Assembly: GCF_900129235.1 (NCBI RefSeq)
Contig: NZ_FQUV01000010.1
Coordinates: 48,470-112,469, forward strand
Source of the DNA: Litoreibacter ascidiaceicola
Lineage (GTDB): Bacteria > Pseudomonadota > Alphaproteobacteria > Rhodobacterales > Rhodobacteraceae
Length of the DNA stretch: 64,000 nucleotides
Reading direction: 5' to 3'
The position numbers and the translations under genes are program-made. Position 1 is the first letter of the stretch. Every line of letters begins with the position of its first letter. This document shows positions 1-8,398 of the stretch, piece after piece. Below the pieces are notes generated by a model. That model searched no databases. It had not been told where the DNA came from and was given only the letters and a program-made list of their open reading frames with translations.

Positions 1-1217
1 TTGACAGAGAATGGTCCGCTTTCGAAATCAATCGCAGGGTTTGGTTTCTCATATCCCAAGGATGGTGGAATCTCGCGGTGATGAAGCGAAAGCGCCGTTT
101 TGATCAATCCGGCCGCGCCAGCCGCGGTGTCGAGGTGTCCAATGTTGGTTTTAACAGACCCAATCTTGCAAAACTGGGTCTCATCTGTGGTTTCCTCGAA
201 GGCTTCGGTCAACGCCGCCACTTCGATTGGATCGCCCAAATAGGTTCCTGTCCCGTGGCATTCGACGTAATCGATCGTGTCAGCAGTTATATTTGCCATG
301 GCCTGGGCCTCGGCGATCGCTGCCGCCTGACCGTCGACTGACGGGGCTAAGTACCCTGCTTTGGCAGCCCCGTCATTGTTGATGGCAGAGCCTTTGATAA
401 CCGCCCAGATGTGGTCGCTGTCTGCGATGGCATCCGTGAGACGTCGTAGGACCACAACACCGGCCCCTGATCCGAAGACGGTACCTTCCGCGCGGTGGTC
501 GAACGCGTGGCAGTGCCCGTCGGGAGACAGCACTTCGCCTTCCTTGAATATGTAGCCGCGATCTTGAGGTAGCTCGATTGTGACACCGCCAGCAAGCGCT
601 GTATCACATTCGCCTGTCATCAAGGCCTGCGCCGCATAGTGGGTCGTAACCAGTGATGTAGAGCATGCGGTCTGCATGGTCACTGACGGGCCTTTTAGGT
701 TCAGAACGTGGCTCAAACGGGTAGACAGGAAGTCCTTGTCATTGCCGGTATGGCGAAGCAGGAACATGCCCACATCGTTAACAAGATCTGGGTTCGAGCA
801 GATGTTAAAGTAGAAATAGCTTCCCATCCCGCAGCCGGCGTAAACCCCGATTGGGCCTTTGGCGTTTTCGGGCATATGTCCAGCATTTTCCAGAGCTTCC
901 CAAGAGACCTCCAAAAAGCGCCGATGTTGCGGATCCATGATTGCGGCTTCTTTGGGCGAGAGGCCGAAAAACTCTGCATCAAAATGTGCGAACCCATCCA
1001 GAGGGGCCGCTGCTGGGACATAGTCGTCACGATTTATGAGGTGTTGGGCTTCTCCAGCCGCGAGCAATTCTTCGGCGGTGTAATGGCGGATGGACTCAAT
1101 TCCATTACGCAGATTTTGCCAGTACTCGTCTATTGTGTGAGCGCCCGGAAAGTGTCCGGCCATTCCGACGATGGCTATGTCGCTCTCAGAGATGAGGTTC
1201 TCGGGGTCAAAACTCAT
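1..1217 (-). CDS. type I polyketide synthase, N-terminal ketosynthase part (gene continues beyond the left edge)
   Basis: The reading frame starts at ATG 1217 and stays open to base 1, giving the first 405 codons of a larger protein. Nearly all of it is a beta-ketoacyl synthase domain that begins about 14 residues from the N-terminus (DIAIVGMAGHFPGA). The catalytic triad of modular PKS ketosynthases is present: Cys185 in TACSTS, His in ECHGTGT (about residue 320) and His in NIGHLDTAAG (about residue 360). The DPQHRRFLEVSWEALE motif is also intact. There is no loading or docking region before the KS, so this protein probably starts a chain or works iteratively. Downstream domains lie outside the window, so the product cannot be named. 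It has the same orientation as the polysaccharide block but is separated from it by 299 bp. The family call is firm; the link to the exopolysaccharide is inference from position only. Confidence 0.93.
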   Translation of the reverse strand, partial: MSFDPENLISESDIAIVGMAGHFPGAHTIDEYWQNLRNGIESIRHYTAEELLAAGEAQHLINRDDYVPAAAPLDGFAHFDAEFFGLSPKEAAIMDPQHRRFLEVSWEALENAGHMPENAKGPIGVYAGCGMGSYFYFNICSNPDLVNDVGMFLLRHTGNDKDFLSTRLSHVLNLKGPSVTMQTACSTSLVTTHYAAQALMTGECDTALAGGVTIELPQDRGYIFKEGEVLSPDGHCHAFDHRAEGTVFGSGAGVVVLRRLTDAIADSDHIWAVIKGSAINNDGAAKAGYLAPSVDGQAAAIAEAQAMANITADTIDYVECHGTGTYLGDPIEVAALTEAFEETTDETQFCKIGSVKTNIGHLDTAAGAAGLIKTALSLHHREIPPSLGYEKPNPAIDFESGPFSV

Positions 1218-1501
1218 TACAAAACCTTAACGCATTTGGCGCTTAGAAACTGCTAAAAGATAAGATTTGGTTACTTGGCGGCGAATATAGGGAATTTAAA
1301 TGGATTATTGCACAATAACCTGATGATTGCGCAGTATTTTTACAAAAGAAAGCCTAGAAATGCATGCAGTGCGCGATTAATGCTGGATAAGCATATAAAC
1401 CCATCTGGAGAGGTACTTCCGACGGCTATTCCGGTTCGCAGGATAGCAAACTAGCCGGATTCTTGACTGTGAGGCTTTGCATGCTGCGTGCGAAGCAACA
1501 T

Positions 1502-1529
1502 CGAAAAAGCGTTATACTACGCTTTTTGC
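1502..1529 (-). terminator. hairpin at the 3' end of the VPLPA-CTERM gene
   Basis: An 8-bp perfect inverted repeat, AAAAAGCG (1504-1511) and CGCTTTTT (1520-1527), has an 8-nt loop that contains the TAG stop codon of the upstream gene. The A and T ends would give a U-tract on either strand, so it may work both ways. The stem has only three GC pairs and is weak. The rest of 1218-1516, between this gene and the polyketide synthase, shows no further gene or clear motif. Confidence 0.5.
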
Positions 1530-2320
1530 GGCAAGCCGGTCTGGGCAGGGACCAGAATGCGACGCCTGCCTGCAAGATGTGTAAGTCCTAGGCCCGCCAA
1601 GGCAATCAGAAGGAACGACAAGCTCGTTGGTAGCGGAACCGGTGATAAATCACCCTCATTGCGCATCACGTCAATATCGGACCGGAAGCCGAGATCACCC
1701 AATATGCCGCCACCCAGCAGCATCGAGAAATCTAAGGACATCGTCGTAAACAAATCACCAACTGGAGCATCGCCCACCAAGTTTACTATCCCAGTGTAGG
1801 TTGCCGTTATCGCCCCTTCTAAGTTTTCGTACCCAGAGTAAAGCTCAAACGGGAAACCGAAACTGGAACCCTGAGTAGACTCGCCGTTCGGGTCGTTGTC
1901 GTCAAAAATGAAGGTCGTATCAAATACAGCACTGGCTGGTGCCAAATCGATGGAAAGAGATGTAAGAACACTGGTCGTGGTCATCTCAAACCCGTCCCAA
2001 CTCATGAACAAATCAGTGTCCGCCCCACGCGCCCAGCCATTGATGCTACCATAGGTGCTACCGTCAGGATCGGTGTAAATCCGAGGATCACCTTCCCAAG
2101 TGATTTGCTCACTGGTTCCGTCTGCGTAGGTCGCTGTTATCATGGCGCCATCAAGATCGGTGCCGTCTGTACCGGTATCATCCCGCAAACCATGGGTCGA
2201 TTCGATGAGCTCAGCGCCACTACGAACAATATCAATTGTCGCCGCTTCAACCGCATTAAAGTTCAATGAAAACACCGCAGTCGCGGTAAACGTCGCTGTC
2301 AATAACCTAAATATCACCAC
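1517..2320 (-). CDS. VPLPA-CTERM (PEP-CTERM-like) exported protein, exosortase substrate
   Basis: A 267-residue protein with an N-terminal signal peptide (hydrophobic to about residue 26, ending AVEA-A) and a C-terminal sorting signal: VPLPTSLS at about residue 228, a hydrophobic helix (FLLIALAGLGL) and a basic RRR cluster. This is the tripartite VPLPA-CTERM signal recognised by exosortase XrtD, which is encoded at 26,734-28,332 in the same window. The mature part is rich in Asp, Thr, Ser and Gly with no catalytic domain that I recognise, as is usual for these surface proteins. Two oddities are that the fifth motif residue is Thr instead of Ala, and that 13 residues follow the arginine cluster where most family members end almost at once. 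It lies downstream of a methyltransferase gene (143-bp gap) and is followed by a weak hairpin. The substrate role is inferred from the signal. Confidence 0.85.
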   Translation of the reverse strand: MVIFRLLTATFTATAVFSLNFNAVEAATIDIVRSGAELIESTHGLRDDTGTDGTDLDGAMITATYADGTSEQITWEGDPRIYTDPDGSTYGSINGWARGADTDLFMSWDGFEMTTTSVLTSLSIDLAPASAVFDTTFIFDDNDPNGESTQGSSFGFPFELYSGYENLEGAITATYTGIVNLVGDAPVGDLFTTMSLDFSMLLGGGILGDLGFRSDIDVMRNEGDLSPVPLPTSLSFLLIALAGLGLTHLAGRRRILVPAQTGLPQKA

Positions 2321-2463
2321 TTACTCCAAATACTACAGGACGCGAAACTTGAGCAGATTATGGCCCAAAAATGTAAATCTTTCAACTTTTCGTGGCACGA
2401 GCTGTTTTAAATTAATCAGTAGCGAGACAGATCAGCACGGTGTTTTTCAAGCGACATCGTGTT

Positions 2464-3339
2464 CTAGCCCGATAGAACTGCGTAAAAACAGGTCTCTTCT
2501 CCGATTTTTTCGAATGGAGTTTTCTGCGTTAAACCTGCGTCATGCATCCAGCGGATCATTGCGTTGGAAGTGGGGTAAACAGGGCGTGATGTTGAAAATC
2601 CATTTCGATTGCCAATAATGCGTCGTCCCACTGCTGTGTAGCTTAGGGAATTCACCAGCGTAATCGCGACAGCCTTCGGACCCTCGGAATTCAACGCATA
2701 ATCCACTGAGTGCCGCGCATAGTCAGAAAGAATCCCACCAATTATGACAAGTTCCCCTCCCCGTTTAAGAACGCGGGCTATTTCATGGAATGCAGGCATA
2801 ATGTCGAAGTACTGATGAGCAGAAACACATAGCACGAGATCCAGTTCATCATCTTGAAACGGCAAGCTCTCCGCCCCCCCAACACGGGTTTCTAAAGTGC
2901 TGATGCCTTCGCGCGTACAGAATATTTCACCAAGTTGAATGTAGGTTTCTACGGGCTCTACCCCGCAAACACGACCGGTTCGATGAGATAGAGACATCAA
3001 ATTTGCCCCCATGCCGGATCCAATTTCTGCGACATATTTGCCTTCGAAAAGCGTGTCGGAAAGATGGGGTAATCCGTTCTCGAATGGCAGGGCTTTGTGC
3101 CTTTCTTGCCAGAATAGGTATTCACGACAGGAGTCACTGACCAGAAAACCAAGTGACGTTCGGGCCTCCGATTTAGGGAGTGTCCAGCCGCAATTTTGGG
3201 CGATTTCTTGTGCTTGTTGGGTTGGGAGAGTGCTATCGATCACAACGCTTTGGCCCGCCATATATCGAATGACTTGTTCAGAGTGTTCGCCAAGGAGAGC
3301 CGACCGAGCAGCATCTAGTTGTTTTGAATTAAGTTTCAT
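2464..3339 (-). CDS. class I SAM-dependent methyltransferase
   Basis: A 291-residue soluble protein. Residues around 108-135 hold the SAM-binding motif I (VAEIGSGMGANLMSLS, followed by an acidic VEPVE at the end of strand 2). DDELDLVLCVSAHQYF matches the motif II/post-II region of Methyltransf_11-type enzymes, and IARVLKRGGELVIIGG matches motif III. The N-terminal 90 residues are not recognised and could bind the acceptor. It starts 12 bp after the stop of the upstream membrane protein gene, so the two are probably co-transcribed. Context suggests O-methylation of a sugar or of a lipid/polyketide precursor in the glycan locus, but the acceptor cannot be read from sequence. Confidence 0.8.
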   Translation of the reverse strand: MKLNSKQLDAARSALLGEHSEQVIRYMAGQSVVIDSTLPTQQAQEIAQNCGWTLPKSEARTSLGFLVSDSCREYLFWQERHKALPFENGLPHLSDTLFEGKYVAEIGSGMGANLMSLSHRTGRVCGVEPVETYIQLGEIFCTREGISTLETRVGGAESLPFQDDELDLVLCVSAHQYFDIMPAFHEIARVLKRGGELVIIGGILSDYARHSVDYALNSEGPKAVAITLVNSLSYTAVGRRIIGNRNGFSTSRPVYPTSNAMIRWMHDAGLTQKTPFEKIGEETCFYAVLSG

Positions 3340-3351
3340 TACCCATGCCCG

Positions 3352-4926
3352 TCAATTTTTACGTTTCAGAACATCAAGGTTGCGGACCGGATCTTGAACA
3401 AGCACTTCGAAACCATTAGAGAATGCATCGTTCCCGCGATTGTTCGTTGTCGTCCAAGCCGCGATGCCATGCCAGTCCGCCAGATATTCAATCTGGCTAT
3501 TCAGCACATAATTTAACACGTTGCCTTCAGTTAGAATGGCGTCCAGTGCGTCGGGATTAACCTTGCCATCGAGGTTTATCGTTCGGTCATGCCAATACCC
3601 CAGCGTTCCAGTTTGAATAGCTCCGGCCCAGACATCCTTGGGTACGTTTTCGGTTACCCAATCGACAACTTGAAAGTGGCCTTGCTCTTTAACTCCGGGG
3701 ATCAGTAGCCGGCCCAATAATCCGAAGCAAAGTACCAGGCTAGCCACACCAAGACCCCTGACGATAGCTTTGCCGTGGACAGGATTTACCCGCGTGAGCA
3801 GTGACAACGCAACCGAAAGCGTTGCGACAATGAAGAGTGGTGCCAAAGGCGACAAATATCGGCTTAGGAACCAACCAGCGCCGAAGTAGAACCCATAATA
3901 GGCGACCATTACAAAGGCGAAGATCAGATAAGCTAGGATGGCGTATCGTACCGCGCGCCCACGTCGCCAGACTTGAATGAAGAAGGTACCACCTATCAGG
4001 ACTACTATAGCGGAGGCGAGTGTCTGGAAGATCGGATTGAACTGCAGTGCGTGCGGTATTGGCAGCATCGGGAAGAAGTATTCGAAGATCACCGCTGGCA
4101 CCAGGTCGGCATTCTTCGCGAAGCCGCCGCTTAGGGCTTGGGCGGTGCCGCTGACCGGGATGATGGAGCCGAAATTGACATAATTATTGATCAACCAAGG
4201 CGCTGCAATTAGGGCCGCCAACAACATCGGTGCAGCAGCTTCCTGTGCTATTCGACCACCACGCTTACGAGCTACAAATATCTCGTGAAGGATCCATACG
4301 ATCGCAATTACCAACAACAGAAAAATGGCGTCGACCCTAACTAGAAAGGTAATACCCCCAGCGGTGCCTAAAAGCATTCGATCGCTAAACTTGGCGTCTT
4401 CCCCCTTGGCCAAGAGTCGTGTGAAAATCACCAGTGTGGTCGTCACGGAAACTGCATAAAGCCCCGTTTCCAGCCCATTCATCGTGTGCAGCAGCACATG
4501 CTGCCCGGAATACCAAAGGGCGGCAACCAACCAAGGCCAAATGTGAGATTTGTCCTGAGGCATCAGAGCTTCCCGCGCAAAGGCGCGGACCGTGAAAACC
4601 CCAATCACAGAGATAGCGGCCCCAATCAACTGGACTCCCCAAAGCCCCGATATCTTATCTCCGTCAGTCAGCCAGTAAGGAACCGCAAATAAGAAGGTTG
4701 CTATTGGCTGAACCCCATTACTGGGAATTGTCCCGTCGGAGACGGACATGCCCAATCCAATTGCCATATTGCGGGCCACGGTAAGCATCAGATACCCATC
4801 TTCGGTCATGAAGGCAGCAGACAGTACGCGATCGCCAGAAACGAGCGGGTACAGGCGGTAAAACGTGGCAAGAACCAAAGCTACGACAACCACACGGAAA
4901 ACAGACTTCTCGGACAGGTGCTTCAT
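3352..4926 (-). CDS. polytopic membrane protein, probable lipid-linked-sugar glycosyltransferase (GT-C type)
   Basis: About 524 residues with roughly ten hydrophobic helices, an acidic pair in the first periplasmic loop (MTEDGYLMLTVARNMA) and a soluble C-terminal part. This is the layout of GT-C polyprenyl-phosphate-sugar transferases such as the mannosyltransferase/ArnT group. I chose ATG 4926 (MKHLSEKS) over the upstream ATG 4959 because GGA lies 9 nt before it and the upstream start has no ribosome-binding site. The frame is open from 4959. It sits between the deacetylase (78-bp gap) and the methyltransferase (12-bp gap). It probably adds a sugar to the glycan on the periplasmic face. Donor and acceptor are unknown, and assignment to a numbered GT family would need a profile search. 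Confidence 0.75.
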   Translation of the reverse strand: MKHLSEKSVFRVVVVALVLATFYRLYPLVSGDRVLSAAFMTEDGYLMLTVARNMAIGLGMSVSDGTIPSNGVQPIATFLFAVPYWLTDGDKISGLWGVQLIGAAISVIGVFTVRAFAREALMPQDKSHIWPWLVAALWYSGQHVLLHTMNGLETGLYAVSVTTTLVIFTRLLAKGEDAKFSDRMLLGTAGGITFLVRVDAIFLLLVIAIVWILHEIFVARKRGGRIAQEAAAPMLLAALIAAPWLINNYVNFGSIIPVSGTAQALSGGFAKNADLVPAVIFEYFFPMLPIPHALQFNPIFQTLASAIVVLIGGTFFIQVWRRGRAVRYAILAYLIFAFVMVAYYGFYFGAGWFLSRYLSPLAPLFIVATLSVALSLLTRVNPVHGKAIVRGLGVASLVLCFGLLGRLLIPGVKEQGHFQVVDWVTENVPKDVWAGAIQTGTLGYWHDRTINLDGKVNPDALDAILTEGNVLNYVLNSQIEYLADWHGIAAWTTTNNRGNDAFSNGFEVLVQDPVRNLDVLKRKN

Positions 4927-5037
4927 TACTAAAATCCAACCGATTGAGCGCAAATACATTCAGTCAAAGTCATAGCGGAGAACGGCATTTCACAAAATCT
5001 CCGCGGGGAAGTTTGTTTGAAAGCGTGACAATACACT

Positions 5038-6018
5038 TCATATTTCTATCAATCGCAGTTTGAAACGCGCAAAGCTGTCGTACCGCCCCACTCCGATTCG
5101 CGGCAACGATAGTGCCGGTGCATCGGTACGCATCAAACGGTCTTCGAGAATAGTCGCGGAGGCAAACCCCTCCTCCTTAAGCATCGCCATCAACGCAGGT
5201 GTGTAATTGCCATTTGGATAGGCGAAATGGTACACAGGTTGTTGCGTCCAATCCTGAAGCAGCTCACGAGAGCGGGCAACCGAGATGCGCGCCGCATCGA
5301 TCGAGATTTGGTCAAGAAGTTCATGGCCATGGCTATGAGCGCCAATAGTCACCAGCGGGTGGGCCGCAAGTTCCTTAAGTTGTACCAACGTCATGGGGTG
5401 CAATGGAGTAAAGCCGTCAGTCGCGGGACCAGCTTGCGCTACGACTTCGGCCGCGAGTCTGTCACGATCAGCCATGGATGTTGCCTTTAAGGCTTCAAGA
5501 ACCAGTCCAATTTGCACCCAGCGGGTTTTGCCTCGTGTAGGACCGATTTTCCACTTGTTCAATCCGTGGTCTGTCAGGTCGATTAATGTTTCACCAGCGC
5601 CCTGCAGAGCGTTCATGACCTGATCGAACCAAAATGGCTCATCGCGCACAAACTGTTCCGTTGCCACGTACACTGTGACTGGCAGGTCTTCCTCTTCCAC
5701 AATTGGGAGAAGATGATCGAAGAGACCGCGCTCGCCGTCATCGAATGTCAGGACTGCACGAGGACGTCCTCTGCTCCCTAAGGTCAGTGCCTCGTCTAAT
5801 GAGACAATATCATAAGTCTTCCGGAGCAGAGTGATCTGATCTCGAAAAGCGTTCACTCCAAGGGTTGTCCACGCATCCAAAGGTTCGTTGTCTGGCCGCA
5901 GGGTGTGATAGCAAAGGATCGTTATGGGATCGTCCTGAAGCGCATATTTGCGCAGCATCGTATAGACTGGATCCGATGTTAGTAACATTAGGGCGATCCG
6001 TTTTAGTGCAGCCTTCAT
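5038..6018 (-). CDS. polysaccharide deacetylase (NodB/CE4 family)
   Basis: A 326-residue protein with a complete NodB homology domain. Motif 1 is TFDDG (about residues 91-95), whose second Asp binds metal and whose first is the base. Motif 2 is the metal-binding His-x3-His in GAHSHGHELLDQ, and motif 3 is YPNGNYTPAL. The N-terminal ILCYHTLRP segment is typical of CE4 proteins that follow exopolysaccharide glycosyltransferases. There is no clear signal peptide, so it may act on a lipid-linked precursor or stay membrane-associated through its hydrophobic N-terminus. Its ATG overlaps the stop of the upstream GT4 gene by 4 bp (ATGA), indicating translational coupling. It most likely removes N- or O-acetyl groups from the polymer or its repeat unit. 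Confidence 0.88.
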   Translation of the reverse strand: MKAALKRIALMLLTSDPVYTMLRKYALQDDPITILCYHTLRPDNEPLDAWTTLGVNAFRDQITLLRKTYDIVSLDEALTLGSRGRPRAVLTFDDGERGLFDHLLPIVEEEDLPVTVYVATEQFVRDEPFWFDQVMNALQGAGETLIDLTDHGLNKWKIGPTRGKTRWVQIGLVLEALKATSMADRDRLAAEVVAQAGPATDGFTPLHPMTLVQLKELAAHPLVTIGAHSHGHELLDQISIDAARISVARSRELLQDWTQQPVYHFAYPNGNYTPALMAMLKEEGFASATILEDRLMRTDAPALSLPRIGVGRYDSFARFKLRLIEI

Positions 6019-7223
6019 GACGTCGAATGCGCGCTAAACAGCGCTTTAAGTTTTGCTGCTTCTGTCATGGCATCGTGTCGGGCTAATACGCGTTCGAAAC
6101 AAGCTGCGCCCATGGCGTTCATTGCATTGTCGGTGGTTGCGGCACAGTCTCGCAAAACAGCGGTTAGCTCGTCTATCTGCCCCGCTGGAACCAACCACCC
6201 CGTTTTCTTGGGTCGCACAAGTTCTGGAATGCCCGCGATATAAGTGGAGACGACAGGTCGGCGCTCTGCCATGGCTTCCATGATAACAACGGGCAATCCT
6301 TCGGAGAAACTCGGGTGAACAAGGGCGCGGGCTTTGCGCAGCTCTTCGCGGACCTGATCGGAAGTAACCCAACCCGTAATGCGGACCACCTCTGTGAGCC
6401 CAAGGACAGCTATTCGGGCTTCGATCTCAGTTCGCATCTGGCCATCCCCAGCCAGAACCAAACGGGCATCTGGGGAATCTGTATAAAGAGCCGCAAAGGC
6501 TTCCAGCAATATGAGGTGACCCTTTTCGGGGCTGAATCGTCCTACGCTTAGAAATACAGGGTTGTTAGGCAAAGGCGCAGGGTCGCTTTCAAAGGCCGAA
6601 GGGGCAAGGCCACAATGCACGACCTTTACTTTATCCCAAAGCTTATGGGGAATGTTGTACATCAACTGGCTGCCGATATAGGCGCAGGAGGTCACTGCAA
6701 ATTCTGCCCCATCAACCTTCAACGGCAAAGCGTGATGGATCGGCACGTCGAACACTTCTGAGCCATGGATTGTAAAGCTGTATTTTGGCCCACCTAGGGC
6801 GTGCACTAGCACCGCGATCTCGGCCGAATTGGTGCCAAAATGCGCGTGCAAATGCGTGGCACCTGACCCCTTCAGCCAATCCATGATCTGGCACGCATGG
6901 GCGAGATAGATGAGGTGGAAAGGCCAAGGCCGCGCACCTTTGCGAGACATGGCCAGCGCCAGTTTCAATCCTTTCCAGAATGCGCCCGGTTTGCGTAGAC
7001 CAAACCGCATTGCACCCAGCAATAACGGGGCCAGTCCACCTTTTAAAGTGTGGCGCGTTTTGGTGAGTTCTTCGAGGTCGAGCGGGTCGACAAGTTCGCT
7101 GTCCCAGCCTCGTAAGGCAAAGCGGTCTACCGACACGCCTTGGGCTTCCAGCGCGTGAATCTCGCGGCGGATGAAGGTGTGGCTAACGGCAGGATACTGG
7201 TTGATTAGATAGGCGACATGCAT
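6015..7223 (-). CDS. glycosyltransferase family 4 protein
   Basis: A 402-residue GT-B-fold enzyme. The N-terminal half begins MHVAYLINQYPAVSHTFIRREI, the acceptor-side signature of GT4 enzymes in exosortase-linked polysaccharide loci. The C-terminal half has FLSVGRFSPEKGH and the donor-binding E-x7-E segment in SEGLPVVIMEAMAERRPVV followed by GIPELV. It probably transfers a sugar from a nucleotide donor to an undecaprenyl-linked intermediate on the cytoplasmic face. It starts 12 bp after galE and overlaps the deacetylase gene by 4 bp, placing it in one operon with both. The sugar transferred is not predictable; galE next door makes UDP-galactose a possible donor. Confidence 0.88.
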   Translation of the reverse strand: MHVAYLINQYPAVSHTFIRREIHALEAQGVSVDRFALRGWDSELVDPLDLEELTKTRHTLKGGLAPLLLGAMRFGLRKPGAFWKGLKLALAMSRKGARPWPFHLIYLAHACQIMDWLKGSGATHLHAHFGTNSAEIAVLVHALGGPKYSFTIHGSEVFDVPIHHALPLKVDGAEFAVTSCAYIGSQLMYNIPHKLWDKVKVVHCGLAPSAFESDPAPLPNNPVFLSVGRFSPEKGHLILLEAFAALYTDSPDARLVLAGDGQMRTEIEARIAVLGLTEVVRITGWVTSDQVREELRKARALVHPSFSEGLPVVIMEAMAERRPVVSTYIAGIPELVRPKKTGWLVPAGQIDELTAVLRDCAATTDNAMNAMGAACFERVLARHDAMTEAAKLKALFSAHSTS

Positions 7224-7235
7224 CAGTGGGCAACC

Positions 7236-8246
7236 TCAGGACAAAGCTTTGGACTGAGCCGCGAAAGCCCAGTTGCTGGCGCACATGGAGCGCAGATCGT
7301 GCTGCGCTTCGAAGCCCAATAGTTCGCGGGCTCGGGTGACATCTGCATAAGAGATGGCCGGATCACCGACGCGGCGAGGCGCAATTTCAAACGGGATATC
7401 GCGGTTCGAAACCGTCTTGTAGGTCGCTATTACCTCTAGGACGCTATACCCACGTCCCGTGCCAAGATTTACCAGATGGCTCTCATCGCGCTCAAACAAG
7501 GCATTGAGAGACAGTACATGGCCACGGGCCAAATCTTCGACATGAATATAATCGCGAATGCCCGTACCATCGGGCGTGGAGTAGTCATCGCCGAAAATTT
7601 TTAGCGAAGGCATATCTCCTGTCGCAACCCGGGCGATGACCGGCACGAGATTGCCGGGTGGCTGGCTGGGGTCCTCGCCAATAAGGCCAGAGCTGTGGGC
7701 CCCGACAGGGTTGAAATAGCGCAATAGACCAATCCTGAAGTCCGGATGCGCATGGGCAATTGCCTGGAGATATTCTTCGCCGAAGGCTTTTGTGCGTGCA
7801 TAGGTGTTTTCCGGGGCGACGGCTGTGGCTTCAGAAATCGGCATCGCGTCCGCGCTACCATAGACGGCAGCACTCGAGGAAAACACAATCCGCCTTACAT
7901 CCGCCTGTCGCATCGCCTCGACCGTGTTCATCAGCCCTGCGCAATTGCTGCGGTAGTAGCTTGCCGGATCAGTTTCCCCATCGGGGACACTTTTAAGCGC
8001 GGCAAAATGCACTACGGCATCGAAACCCGCATTGAGCACGCTTTTCATGGCAGCTGCGTCCCGGACATCTGCCTTGATCACGGATACAGGCGCACCCGTA
8101 ATGCGTTCGAGCCTGTCAGCCACATCCGAATGAGCGTTTTCAAAATTATCAAGAATAGTGACGCTATATCCGGCCTCTATAAGGGCGACATAAGTGTGAG
8201 ACCCAATAAATCCGGCGCCACCTGTCAGAAGAATATGCTTGCTCAA
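7236..8246 (-). CDS. galE: UDP-glucose 4-epimerase
   Basis: A 336-residue short-chain dehydrogenase of normal GalE length. It has the NAD-binding LTGGAGFIGSHT at the N-terminus, the catalytic FSSSAAVYG serine region, YxxxK in NTYARTKAFGE, and GalE-specific RYFNPVGAH and NLGTGRGYSVLEV segments. It interconverts UDP-glucose and UDP-galactose in the cytoplasm, supplying donor sugar for the glycan. No in-frame ATG fits; the start is TTG 8246, supported by an AGGAG ribosome-binding site 7 nt upstream. A 152-bp gap separates it from the kinase-like gene upstream, long enough for its own promoter, although I see no clear promoter there. It is followed closely by the GT4 gene. Confidence 0.94.
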   Translation of the reverse strand: MSKHILLTGGAGFIGSHTYVALIEAGYSVTILDNFENAHSDVADRLERITGAPVSVIKADVRDAAAMKSVLNAGFDAVVHFAALKSVPDGETDPASYYRSNCAGLMNTVEAMRQADVRRIVFSSSAAVYGSADAMPISEATAVAPENTYARTKAFGEEYLQAIAHAHPDFRIGLLRYFNPVGAHSSGLIGEDPSQPPGNLVPVIARVATGDMPSLKIFGDDYSTPDGTGIRDYIHVEDLARGHVLSLNALFERDESHLVNLGTGRGYSVLEVIATYKTVSNRDIPFEIAPRRVGDPAISYADVTRARELLGFEAQHDLRSMCASNWAFAAQSKALS

Positions 8247-8398
8247 AATATGCTCCTAGTCTGCGTCCACTTGTTCCGTAACCAGTTGACAGTAAATGTA
8301 CCCTCGGGAAGTACGTTAGTGATGTGTATGAAATGAGGTAAGCTTATAAAACTACAATGTATTATTAGGTCTGTAGGTTTTGGTTGCGATCGGGTCAC

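Noticed and set aside
708..1256. 182-codon plus-strand open frame at the left end
   Set aside because: It is antisense to the polyketide synthase ketosynthase, whose catalytic motifs are all present on the minus strand.
2393..2408. TGGCAC-type sigma-54 -24 element
   Set aside because: No matching -12 GC element at the right spacing, and it points away from both neighbouring genes.
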